NCBI GenBank assembly: GCA_020002185.1
Contig: CM034533.1
Location: 72,689,579 to 72,753,578 of the forward strand
Direction: 5' to 3'
Origin: Paraescarpia echinospica
Lineage: Eukaryota > Annelida > Polychaeta > Sabellida > Siboglinidae
Length of the DNA: 64,000 bases
A program made the position numbers and the translations under genes. Below are positions 15,001 through 26,395 of the stretch, one piece after another. Each line of letters begins with the position of its first letter. The stretch's first letter is position 1. Below the pieces are notes generated by a model. That model was not told the DNA's origin. It did not search any database and saw only the letters and a list, made by a program, of their open reading frames with translations.

Positions 15001-18000
15001 TACAACAGACCTCCCAGTTACACAAGTCACAATGTACAACTCAGACCTCCCAGTTACACAAGTCACTACAACTCCAGTTACACAAGTCACAATGTACAAC
15101 TACAACAGACCTCCCAGTTACACAAGTCACAATGTACAACTACAACAGACCTCCCAGTTACACAAGTCACAATGTACAGCTACAACAGACCTCCCAGTTA
15201 CACAAGTCACAATGTACAGCTACAACAAACCTCCCGTTACACAAGTCACAATGTACAGCTACAACAGACCTCCCTGTTACACAAGTCACAATGTACAACT
15301 ACAACAGACCTCCCAGTTACACAAGTCACAATGTACAACTGCAACAGACCTCTCAGTTACACAAGTCACAGTGTACAACTACAACAGACCTCCCAGTTGC
15401 ACAAGTCACAGTGTACAACTACAACAGACCTCCCACTTACACAAGTCACAATGTACAACTCAACAGACCTGCCAGTTACACAAGTCACAATGTACAACTC
15501 AACAGACCTCCCAGTTACAAAAGTCACAATGTACAGCTACAACAGACCTCCCGGTTACACAAGTCACAATGTAAAGCTACAACAGACCTCCCGGTTACAC
15601 AAGTCACAATGTACAGCTACATCAGACCTCCCAGTTACACAAGTCACAATGTACAACTACAACAGACCTCCCAGTTACACAAGTCACAATGTACAGCTAC
15701 AACAGACCTCCCAGTTACACAAATCACAATGTACAGCTACAACAGACCTCCCAGTTACACAAGTCACAATGTACAACTACAACAGACCTCCCAGTTACAC
15801 AAGTCACAATGTACAACTCAACAGACCTCCCAGTTACATAATGTACAACTACAACAGACCTCCCAGTTACACAAGTCACAATGTACAACTACAACAGACC
15901 TATCAGTAACACAAGTCACAGTGTACAACTACAACAGACCTCCCAGTTACATAAGTGACAGTGTACAACTACAACAGACCTCCCAGTTACACAAGTCACA
16001 ATGTACAACTCAACAGACCTCCCAGTTACACAAGTAACAATATACAACTCAACAGACATCCCAGTTACACAAGTCACAATGTACAACTACAACAGACCTC
16101 CCAGTTACACAAGTCACAATGTACAACTACAACAGACCTCCCAGTTACACAAGTCACAGTGTACAACTACAACAGACCTCCCAGTTACACAAGTCACAAT
16201 GTACAGCTACAACAGACCTCCTAGTTACACAAGTCCCAATGTACAACTACAGCAGACCTCCCAGTTACACAAGTCACAATGTACAGCTACAACAGACCTC
16301 CCAGTTACACAAGTCACAATGTACAACTACAACAGACCTCCCAGTTACACAAATCACAATGTACAACTCAACAGTCCTCCCAGTTACACAAGTCACAATG
16401 TACAACTACAACAGACCTCCCGATTACACAAGTCACAATGTACAGCTACAACAGACCTCCCAGTTACACAAGTCACAATGTACAGCTACAACAAACCTCC
16501 CGGTTACACAAGTCACAATGTACAGCTACAACAGACTTCCCTCTTACACAATGTACAACTACAACAGACCTCCCGATTACACAAGTCTCAATGTACAGCT
16601 ACAACAGACCTCCCAGTTACACAAGTCACAATGTACAACTACAACAGACCTCCCAGTTACACAAGTCACAGTGTACAACTACAACAGACCTCCCAGTTAC
16701 ACAAGTCACAATGTACAACTCAACAGACCTCCCAGTGACACAATGTACAACTACAACAGACCTCCCAGTTACACAAGTCACAATGTACAACTCAATAGAC
16801 CTCCCAGTTACACAAGTCACAATGTACAACTCAACAGACCTCCCAGTTACACAAGTCACAATGTACAACTACAACAGACCTCCCGGTTACACAAGTCACA
16901 ATGTACAGCTACAACAGACCTCCCAGTTACACAAGTCACAATGTACAGCTACAACAAACCTCCCGGTTACACAAGTCACAATGTACAGCTACAACAGGCC
17001 TCCCTGTTACACAAGTCACAATGTACAACTACAACAGACCTCCCAGTTACACAAGTCACAATGTACAACTGCAACAGACCTTTCAGTTACACAAGTCACA
17101 GTGTACAACTACAACAGTCCTCCCAGTTGCACAAGTCACAGTGTACAACTACAACAGACCTCCCAGTTACACAAGTCACGATGTACAACTCAACAGACCT
17201 CCCAGTTACACAAGTCACAATGTACAACTCAACAGACCTCCCAGTTACACAAGTCACAATGTACAGCTACAACAGACCTCCCGGTTACACAAGTCACAAT
17301 GTACAGCTACAACAGACCTCCCGGTTACACAAGTCACAATGTACAGCTACATCAGACCTCCCAGTTACACAAGTCACAATGTACAACTCAACAGACCTCC
17401 CAGTTACACAAGTCACAATGTACAACTACAACAGACCTCCCGGTTACACAAGTCACAATGTAGAGCTACAACAGACCTCCCAGTTACACAAGTCACAATG
17501 TACAGCTACAACAAACCTCCCGGTTACACAAGTCACAATGTACAGCTACAACAGACCTCCCTGTTACACAAGTCACAATGTACAGCTACAACAGACCTCC
17601 CTGTTACACAAGTCACAATGTACAACTACAACAGACCTCCCAGTTACACAAATCACAATGTACAACTGCAACAGACCTCTCAGTTACACAAGTCACAGTG
17701 TACAACTACAACAGACCTCCCAGTTGCACAAGTCACAGTGTACAACTACAACAGACCTCCCAGTTACACAAGTCACAATGTACAACTACAACATACCTCC
17801 CAGTTACACAAGTCACAATGTACAGCTACAACAGACCTCCCAGTTACACAAGTCACAATGTACAGCTACAACAGACCTCCCAGTTACACAAGTCACAATG
17901 TACAACTACAACAGACCTCCCAGTTACACAAGTTACAATGTACAACTCAACAGACCTCCCAGTTACATAATGTACAACTACAACAGACCTCCCAGTTACA

Positions 18001-19430
18001 CAAGTCACAATGTACAACTACAACAGACCTATCAGTAACACAAGTCACAGTGTACAACTACAAGAGACCTCCCAGTTACACAAGTCACAATGTACAACTC
18101 AACAGACCTCCCAGTTACACAAGTCACAATATACAACTCAACAGACATCCCAGTTACACAAGTCACAGTGTACAACTACAACAGACCTCCCAGTTACACA
18201 AGTCACAATGTACAGCTACAACAGACCTCCTAGTTACACAAGTCCCAATGTACAACTACAACAGTCCTCACAGTTACACATGTCACAATGTACAACTCAA
18301 AAGACCTCCCAGTTACACAATGTACAACTACAACAGACCTCCATGTTACACAAGTCACAATGTACAGCTACAACAGACCTCCCAGTTACACAAGTCACAA
18401 TGTACAACTACAACAGACCTCCCAGTTACACAAGTCACAATGTACAACTACAACAGACCTCCCAGTTACACAAGTCACAATGTACAACTCAACAGACCTC
18501 CCAGTTACACAAGTCACAATGTACAACTACAACAGACCTCCCGATTACACAAGTCACAATGTACAGCTACAACAGACCTCCCAGTTACACAAGTCACAAT
18601 GTACAGCTACAACAAACCTCCCGGTTACACAAGTCACAATGTACAGCTACAACAGACCTCCCTCTTACACAATGTACAACTACAACAGACCTCCCGATTA
18701 CACAAGTCTCAAAGTACAGCTACAACAGACCTCCCAGTTACACAAGTCACAATGTACAACTACAACAGACCTCCCAGTTACACAAGTCACAGTGTACAAC
18801 TACAACAGACCTCCCAGTTACACAAGTCACAATGTACAACTCAACAGACCTCCCAGTTACACAATGTACAACTACAACAGACCTCCCAGTTACACAAGTC
18901 ACAATGTACAACTCAACAGACCTCCCAGTTACACAAGTCACAATGTACAACTCAACAGACCTCCCAGTTACACAAGTCACAATGTACAACTACAACAGAC
19001 CTCCCAGTTACACAAGTCACAATGTACAACTGCAACAGACCTCTCAGTTACACAAGTCACAGTGTACAACTTCAACAGCCCTCCCAGTTGCACAGGTCAC
19101 AGTGTACAACTACAACAGACCTGCCAGTTACACAAGTCACGATGTACAACTCAACAGACCTCCCAGTTACACAAGTCACAATGTACAACTCAACAGACCT
19201 CCCAGTTACACAAGTCACAATGTACAGCTACAACAGACCTCCCAGTTACACATGTCACAATGTACAGCTACAACAGACCTCCCAGTTACACAAGTCACAG
19301 TGTACAACTACAACAGACCTCCCAGTTACACAAGTCACAATGTACAACTACAACAGACCTCCCAGTTACACAAGTCACAATGTACAACTACAACATACCT
19401 CCCAGTTACACAACATACATTGTACAACCA
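1..19430. repeat. Giant 40-bp-unit minisatellite with higher-order structure
   Basis: Nearly 500 head-to-tail copies of a 40-bp A/C-rich unit (typical pieces: acctcccagttacacaagtc, acaatgtacaactacaacag). Variants are 39 bp (caactcaacag) or shorter (cagttacacaatgtac, lacking agtcac). The array runs off the left edge, so its true length is unknown. It ends in decayed units near 19400-19430. Blocks are repeated at kilobase scale: 1-836 matches 1861-2696 (shift 1860); about 900-2600 recurs at shifts of 5950, 8202 and 12340. The unit has no stop codon in any plus-strand frame, which produces very long spurious reading frames; no gene is called. Confidence 0.97.
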
Positions 19431-19586
19431 CAGAAAACAATGCCCTAAAAATCACCAAAATAATTGTTTGTGCAAATAATTACATATATTTAATTTCTGG
19501 ATATACTGCATATTCTAATACGTAGAATATAAAGCCAAAATGTTTTATTCACATAACTAGGGGTTAAAACTTCAAGCAGACCGGTT
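19431..19586. other. A/T-rich non-coding spacer
   Basis: Short single-copy-looking A/T-rich stretch between two tandem arrays. No reading frame or motif recognised. Confidence 0.6.
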
Positions 19587-20043
19587 GTGGTCTGCTTAAA
19601 GCAGTGGTCTGCCATATGTGGTAGCACACTGTATATACATGTATGGTCTTCTTAAGGCAGTGGTCTGCCATATGTGGTAGCACACTGTATATACATGTCT
19701 GGTCTACTTAAGGCAGTGGTCTGCCATATGTGGTAGCACACTGTATATACATGTCTGGTCTACTTAAGGCAGTGGTCTGCCATATGTGGTGGCACACTGT
19801 ATATACATGTCTGGTCTACTTAAGACAGTGGTCTGCCATATGTGGTGGCACACTGTATATACATGTCTGGTCTACTTAAGACAGTGGTCTGCCATATGTG
19901 GTGGCACACTGTATATACATATCTGGTCTACTTAAAGCAGTGGTCTGCTATATGTGGTGGCACACTGTATATACATATCTGGTCTGCTTAAAGCAATGGT
20001 CTGCTATATGTAGTGGCACACTGTATATACATATCTGGTCTGG
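19587..20043. repeat. 56-bp tandem repeat, about 8 copies
   Basis: Units share ggtctacttaaggcagtggt, then a ctgccatatgtggtagcaca block and ctgtatatacatgtct. Period is 56 bp, with small substitutions that drift from left to right (aggcag to aagcag, ctgcc to ctgct). The array ends abruptly at an LTR-like sequence. Confidence 0.93.
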
Positions 20044-20762
20044 TGTCACGGATTAGCGAGGTCTCCGTACACTAGATGGCTCAGTCTAGTAGGGTTCTTA
20101 TATATCAAGGTCAACGCATATGAGAAAGAACGGTTATCGTGAACAAGCGACAAAGAACGAGGAAAATTTAATAAACTTTATTACAAGATATCTTCCTTTT
20201 GGTATTACATGTCCAACATATCCAACTCAACTCTAATTGTCCAACACGGTGGATGTACGTTACAGTCTGGCAGAATACGTTTACCGCCGGCCGCTACGAT
20301 TCGCATTCGGTCAAGCTTTCTGACGATATCGCTGTGAGACCGCTGTTCGAGGATGGCCCGTGCTGGGTGAGCGCGTCGCGATTATCGCTCATCGACGCAA
20401 ATACGTTGGGGCCGACCGGAATGTTGTCTCAAAGTATTGCTGACGTGGCGGCATGGTTTCTTCGAAGTTCGATCGATTAGTCACTCTGGACACTGAATAT
20501 TACACACACACAAAAGCTTGGGAACGTAACCCACGTTAACGATTCCCACCACGCTTTACGACTTTCCTTGCCATTCTCTTGGCAGCAGGGCAACCTGTCT
20601 AGTTCAACCCTGGATCTGTCCCAGTCCTTCGCCAGCGCCCAGATGGCGAAATGCGTACAACAAACGTTTATATAAGCAGAATTAATTACACATCATATGA
20701 CAGGTTTCCATCATTTCTATTGGCTAATGCAATATACCATTCAAACTAGGCATTGTGGAACA
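20044..20762 (-). mobile_element. Candidate solo LTR, minus orientation
   Basis: Read on the minus strand, this segment has the order expected of an LTR: a TGTTCCAC-type start (20762), a CCAAT box (20719-20723), a TATATAAA box (20668-20675), an AATAAA signal (20177-20182) and a CCGTGACA end (20044). It is clearly more G/C-rich than its flanks. I could not find a convincing target-site duplication, second LTR or internal gag-pol, so the boundaries are tentative and another type of non-autonomous element is possible. Confidence 0.4.
20668..20723 (-). promoter_or_regulatory. CCAAT and TATA boxes within LTR-like element
   Basis: On the minus strand an AGCCAATAG box is followed about 45 nt later by TTATATAAACG. 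The spacing resembles an RNA polymerase II core promoter, as in a retroelement U3 region. Inferred from motifs only. Confidence 0.4.
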
Positions 20763-21190
20763 CCCTCTCTACGATTACGGTGAAACCACCTGCTTGCCTA
20801 AAAACACTAGCAACAGAATACCACGCTTCACTGAGCGCATCTGCAACCGAGTTGCTGTAATTACGTAACTAAGGCGGTTGGTTAACAATATGTCTATCTA
20901 CTGGCTTGACCTTCCTCATTTATAACATTAAACCTCAGGAAAGTAGATTTAAACATCTAGAAATAGCAGAAATGCTACATCTGGGTATGCTGCATTTAGG
21001 AATACCTGTTTAACAATATGTTTTATATTACAGTTTTGTCAGCTATCATCCCAGTCTTCTAATGAAGAGTCTCAAAGAGTACTCAAAGTCCCAAAAAACG
21101 TTATGTGTTTAGCATTGATTAACCCTCCTCCCCCTATACGTGGTGGAGGACTTGACATCTATCATGGTCCATCATTGGTGTCAGCATCAA
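20763..21190. other. Non-coding stretch, nothing recognised
   Basis: Moderately A/T-rich sequence with no convincing exon, RNA gene or repeat. Confidence 0.5.
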
Positions 21191-21280
21191 TTTGCACCGA
21201 CATATTTCACTCGCTAGGTGGTGCCACTGTAGCAGTTTATTCAAACGCGATATGTGATGACGACCAAACCACCCCCTATG
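21191..21280 (+). repeat. Dispersed short repeat family, copy 1
   Basis: About 90 bp with landmarks tttgcaccgacat, aggtggtgccactgtagca and gatgacgaccaaaccacc. The same landmarks, diverged, occur at 28825-28908 on this strand and at 54828-54922 on the other. Probably a short interspersed element or MITE; no terminal repeats or promoter boxes identified. Confidence 0.7.
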
Positions 21281-22399
21281 TGAGCTTACTGAATTTTGGA
21301 ACTTTGCCAACTTAAACGACCGTCCCACAGTCGACTCAAACTGTCACCAGATGAATACTGGTACAAATCTATCAACAATATCCCAAATCACACATAGAAA
21401 GTATGTGTAACATCTGTGGATTTTAATCAGTTGCATGTATATATTGTATAAGTAATTGTATAAGTAATTGCAGAACCAGTAAAACTAGTAAAGTTATGAT
21501 ACTGACTTGAATACTGACTTGAATACCTACCCACATATTCATACGCAGCTAATTGCTTGGTATATATAATCAGCTACAGAAATGTCTGCTATAATGTTTG
21601 AAGGTATTAGTTTGTTGGGAGGCAGATAGCAAGATGTCCAATAAACTGTCACTGCTACTTCCCTCAAAGAATAAGTAAAATGAATTTGTCAATGTCTTTG
21701 AAACTTTGTATATGTCAACTTAAAGCTCTTGTCAAGTAATGGGCCAAATGTGAAGTCTGTTGATTGAACTCATGTAATTAAGCCCACTCAAACATGGTCA
21801 TTTGTATGTCACAAAACAACCAACTTGTCACGTGCGAGAGACATCACCAAAGGAGATGCTGTGAATATGCGTAAGCCATTAGCATTGTGCACAGCAGTGT
21901 GGGTTGAGTTGCAGGCTGTACATGAAATTTAACAATCCATTTATGTACACACAATTAACACAGGATGTTTCAGATCAACAACTGAATATCACCCGTTACT
22001 GACACCAGATAAGTTTGCTTATTGCATAACAAGAATCACACTTTGCAAGACAGTTTATTTTCAGCCATTTCACAATCACATTCCTTCTTATACAAAAAAT
22101 ACCACATGCAATTGCTAATCCATAAAAACAAACTACACAAGTGTCGCCATGCTATGGTTTCCATGGTTTCCATCCAGGTGAACTCACGTTGTCATCCTGC
22201 AGGGCAATAAACAAAATATACGGTACACCACAAAACAACTCCTGAAGGACAGCATTCAAGGCCATCTTTTGTTCAAGATTTGCCTAATGGAATCATGCCA
22301 CGTGACATCACGCCAGGAATAGCACACATGTGTATATATACAAACACTCATTTTGCCTGGCATGTAAGCCTTTCAACGACAGCTGATGCACTCCCTTGT
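21281..22399. other. Non-coding stretch, nothing recognised
   Basis: A/T-rich sequence without a credible coding region; short reading frames here have no recognisable domain. Confidence 0.5.
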
Positions 22400-22830
22400 C
22401 ATGTCCAGCTTTCTATACGCTTGTAAAACATGGATTCCCTCAACAGATCTACAGAAGAGGATACAAGCCATGGAAATGAGGTGCTTTCGGAAGATCTAGC
22501 GCATATCATACAAAGACCTTGTTACTAAAGAAGACGTTTGCAAGAAGATCAAACAAGCCATTGGACCATACGAAGACCTCCTTACAATGGTCCAGAAATG
22601 TAAACTGAAGTGGTATGGCGATCATCTGGCCTTGCAAAGACCATCTTGCAAGGTACCGTGAGAGGGGGGGGGGGGAGAAGAAGAAGTAGACAGAAAAAGC
22701 GGTGGGAAGACAACATCAGAGAGTGGACAGGACTGGAGGTCACCGACTCCCAGAGTGCTGTGGCGAACAGGGAAATGTGGAGAGTTAAAAGTCATCAGTG
22801 ATGCCCCAACGATCCTTACGGGTTATGGGA
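22400..22830 (+). pseudogene. Non-LTR retrotransposon ORF2 tail, broken
   Basis: Plus-strand translation shows a LINE C-terminal region in two frames: FLYACKTW at about 22410, RIQAMEMRCFRKI then a TAG stop, AIGPYEDLL, LKWYG, then after a frameshift near 22620 SSGLAKTILQGTV, KRWEDNIREWTGL and ANREMW. These blocks are characteristic of the region downstream of the reverse transcriptase in many invertebrate LINEs. A run of about 10 G lies between the blocks at about 22664. The reverse transcriptase itself is absent, as expected of a 5'-truncated copy. Confidence 0.82.
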
Positions 22831-23044
22831 AAATGAAGTGAAGAATCTCGCCTGAACTACCTCGCAGTTTACTCAAGTACGGGGTATGTCCAGTGACAGC
22901 CTTTAGAAGCAGTCAACAGGAACCATTAGCAACACACAGATATAGTTCTGGGACCTTTTCACTAAGACGACGAGCTCGAGAAAAATCCATCATTAACCAG
23001 GATCTGTTGTTAAATTTAAACTTTATTAAAAATGCAAAAAGCCT
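22831..23044. other. Non-coding spacer
   Basis: No feature recognised between the LINE tail and the next minisatellite. Confidence 0.5.
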
Positions 23045-23182
23045 TCACTATATCCCTTAGGGGTGGATTCACTGTATCCCTTAGGGATGGATTCACTGTA
23101 TCCCTTAGGGATGGATTCACTGTATCCCTTAGGGATGGATTCACTGTATCCCTTAGGGATGGATTCACTGTATCCCCTAGGA
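23045..23182. repeat. 24-bp minisatellite, about 6 copies
   Basis: Repeats of ggattcactgtatccc followed by ttagggat, nearly identical between units. Confidence 0.93.
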
Positions 23183-23285
23183 CATTATTCCTGTGACATG
23201 CTGGGGAAAGTGTGATAGTGATGCACCCTGGTGTTGACGGTTTTCAGTATACAAAGTCACAGTTACGGGGTGAAATAACTTTTAA

Positions 23286-23400
23286 AGAGCACAATAGCCC
23301 TTATGTTGGTTATGAGCACAATTGCTCTTATGTTGGTTATGAGCACAGTTGCTCTTATGTTGGTTATGAGCACAATCACTTTTATGTTGGTTATGAACTC
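23286..23400. repeat. 27-bp minisatellite, about 4 copies
   Basis: Repeats of cttatgttggttatgagcac followed by aattgct. The unit is nine codons long, so a spurious short reading frame crosses it. Confidence 0.92.
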
Positions 23401-24785
23401 ATTAGGATGTTAGTGAAATGATGCTCTATGTATGATACCAGCACAACTCAAACTAGAGATGAAATGCCAGGAGGACGTCGACTAGGAAAGAGTTCTTACT
23501 TACCACAGCACAGGTAACCACCAAACAGAGAAGAAAGGGAAGCTAATCATGACCTTCATGTGTTACTATCAACCAAAACCAACAATGCAGAAAGGAATAT
23601 ATTCAATAAATAAGACCTGCTGAAGTAGGCTCTGTTGTTCAATAATTACAGTTCACCTGGCAGCGAATTTTGACAACAGATACAGTTACTTGAATGATAT
23701 ATACTTGACTCCCTGCTGGTGATACATATGGCTGCATCATCTTTGGGCAGGTGGAATGTATTTGTATCAAACAAAACTACCAATACAAAGTGACCATTTC
23801 AGATGCTACACATAAAAGCATTCACACAATATAACAAAAATAAAACGCTGAGATACAAAACTTCTTTGGTGATGCGTCCCTCCATCACCTGTGTACATTT
23901 CAGTGAATAATACTTGTTAATCCAAGTAAGAAGTACTAGTATCAGTTTAATTTTTCTTGGTGACTAACACAGCACATCCATTGGGTCCTGATGCAGACAA
24001 CTCTGGCATGAAGACAAACAATGAAACCAGACCCTCTATGCACGCAGTAAGCACACTCAGGGGAGATGGCCCTCCTGGCCTACTGGATCTTGTTAGTTTT
24101 GGTTCACATTAATGTCAATCATTTGAAGATGTCAAAGAACTAACACTGGGGATGACGTGCATCACTACCAATGCCATGCACTACGCTTGTAGTGCCCACC
24201 CTCAGTGCCAGTGCAAGCATAGAACAGTCAGCTTGTTGCGAGAAAGGTCGACTAGTTGTACGAGATCTCACTGTTGGACCGTCAGACGTTGGTAACCACA
24301 ACATATACACAGACTAGACAATTAGCAGAACGAGCACGCAGTAATCATAATGAACATACCCATTTGCAATGATGCGTGTACATCTATCATATGTTGGTGT
24401 GCATCCATCTGCAATGGTCGCTGATGTTACACGTCATTAATACCCGTGACCATACATACTTGTATGCATTATAGTTGATGTGACAACATACACGTATGAC
24501 GTATGTGACAGGTAGATTGTGGGTGTCTTGGCCTGCAAAGTGTACCTTGTATTTAATGTGCGTTACCATAATGTGCACATCATCAAATGTTGAAATACTG
24601 TATTAATTATTGACAAGGTCCATCTGCTATGTTGTAACCTGCATTCGGTTTAAAAAACAACCACTCGGCAAGGTGAAGGTCACTTAAACAGCATCATCGC
24701 ACTTTACACTACACCTCAACCCTTGGCTTGGTTCATTTAAATACTGCCACAACAGTCAGTAGCCAGGTAGTCACATACATACAAC
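23401..24785. other. Non-coding stretch, nothing recognised
   Basis: About 1.4 kb without a convincing gene, RNA or transposon remnant on either strand. Confidence 0.5.
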
Positions 24786-25007
24786 ATTTACAACAACATT
24801 TACACAGTCGAGTGAACTTTGCTACTGCATCCACAACATTCATACAATCGAGCGAACTGTGCAACAGCACCCACAACATTCATACAATCGAGTGAACTGT
24901 GCAACTGCGTCCACAACATTCATACAATCGAGTGAACTGTGCTACTGGGTCCACAACATTCACACAGTCGAGTGAACTGTGCTACTGCATCCACAACATT
25001 AAATACT
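24786..25007. repeat. 39-bp minisatellite, about 5 copies
   Basis: Units contain ccacaacattcatacaatcg followed by agtgaactgtgcaactgca, with several substitutions per copy. Confidence 0.9.
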
Positions 25008-25109
25008 TGAAACAACATTATCTGCTATCACAGTAGTCATATAACCCAATGGAGCATGAGTTCTCATTCATATCTTTACCTTATATCACTTTCCTTAATT
25101 TCTTCTATA

Positions 25110-25217
25110 GATACCCGGTCAGCATGGATACCCGGTCAGCATGGATACCCGGTCAGCATGGATACCCGGTCAGCATGGATACCCGGTCAGCATGGATACC
25201 CGGTCAGCATGGATACC
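25110..25217. repeat. 17-bp minisatellite, about 6 copies
   Basis: Essentially perfect tandem copies of gatacccggtcagcatg. Confidence 0.95.
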
Positions 25218-25300
25218 AAGCTACATCAAGTTGGCAACCAAGTTCATTTGTTACATTACAATTATACACTCCATTTGAGTGCACGATGAACTGATGATAG

Positions 25301-25418
25301 TACCATATGATGATGTTACTACGATATGATGATACTACGATATGATGATACTACGATATGATGATACTACCATATGATGATACTACCATATGATGATACT
25401 ACCATATGATGATACTAG
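25301..25418. repeat. 16-bp minisatellite, about 7 copies
   Basis: Tandem copies of atatgatgatactacc / atatgatgatactacg. Confidence 0.93.
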
Positions 25419-25840
25419 CGTAGTTTCAAACAAATTCCACTGTGATCTATCACAGTAATAATACAAACATCATTACATCAGCAGTACCGTCCTCTGCTCA
25501 CAACGCGGCCAACATCACCATAAACAGGTCATATCAGCAACATCTACATGACTACACTCCCATTTCGTAACCATGACAACATAATATGAAACTGTAAACT
25601 TATCTACGTTCGTAGTATTTTATATCATAAACATCAACTAACAAACTGACAACATCCAATACAAAGCTGGGCTCGAAGTAAATCTTCCTATATGGAAGAC
25701 AATGTAAATGGTGATTTGATGTGTGATGGAATAGGTCATTGCTAGTCATAACTAGCTATCAGCTGATATGTCAAAACAGAACCAATGACTACCTGTACTC
25801 CCAAATAGTTCACCTACAGTTGCTACTCACTGTCACACAC
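25419..25840. other. Non-coding region 3' of the glycosyltransferase gene
   Basis: Lies downstream of the minus-strand stop codon at 25841 and presumably holds the 3' UTR. I did not identify a confident polyadenylation site. Confidence 0.45.
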
Positions 25841-26395
25841 CTATAAGTCTGTCTTCGTCTGTGTTTTGAGGTGTTGACGTCGCCGCCTACGTAACACGAG
25901 ATATACAGTTGCGGCTATGATGAAGAAGATGACTAGGACAAGGCATGCTATGTCACTCCAGTGGTCAAGAATGTGTATAATACGCCCATCCCATGAGTGC
26001 CACGAACTGCCAACTTTGTGCTCGAAATACACATGTCGGAACTTGTGGTTCGAGAATGTGTAGATCTCGTTGCGACTCTCGTAATGGTTCAACCGAAGCG
26101 TGAGAAACATCGGGCCGGTGCTGAAGATGACAGTCGCGTATGGCAATATGTAACCATGGTTACTGCCCGGGAGAGATGTCACCAACTGACGGAAGAATGG
26201 GCTGCAAGGGTGTGTCATCATGACGGCATTGGTGACGCCCCCTGGGAGTGTCTCTGCCAGCACGACGCGGTAGTTATGAGACGTCCGCGAAATGTTGGCG
26301 AGAACTGAGTCGAACGAAAACTTGCACTGAAGGTCAAGGTCGACATAGACGCCGCCATAATGGTACAGGATGAAGTATCTCGCTGCGTCCACTTT
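25841..26395 (-). CDS. Glycosyltransferase coding exon 2
   Basis: Begins AAA GTG GAC after the acceptor tctcatgatttccag. Contains the DXD motif, the SSWH/WDGR block and the C-terminal membrane helix, and ends in a TAG or TGA-type stop at the 25841 boundary after KTDL. Confidence 0.9.
   Translation of the reverse strand, partial: KVDAARYFILYHYGGVYVDLDLQCKFSFDSVLANISRTSHNYRVVLAETLPGGVTNAVMMTHPCSPFFRQLVTSLPGSNHGYILPYATVIFSTGPMFLTLRLNHYESRNEIYTFSNHKFRHVYFEHKVGSSWHSWDGRIIHILDHWSDIACLVLVIFFIIAATVYLVLRRRRRQHLKTQTKTDL

Noticed and set aside
20199..20480. 93-codon frame in G/C-rich DNA
   Set aside because: No recognisable domain and it lies within the LTR-like element.
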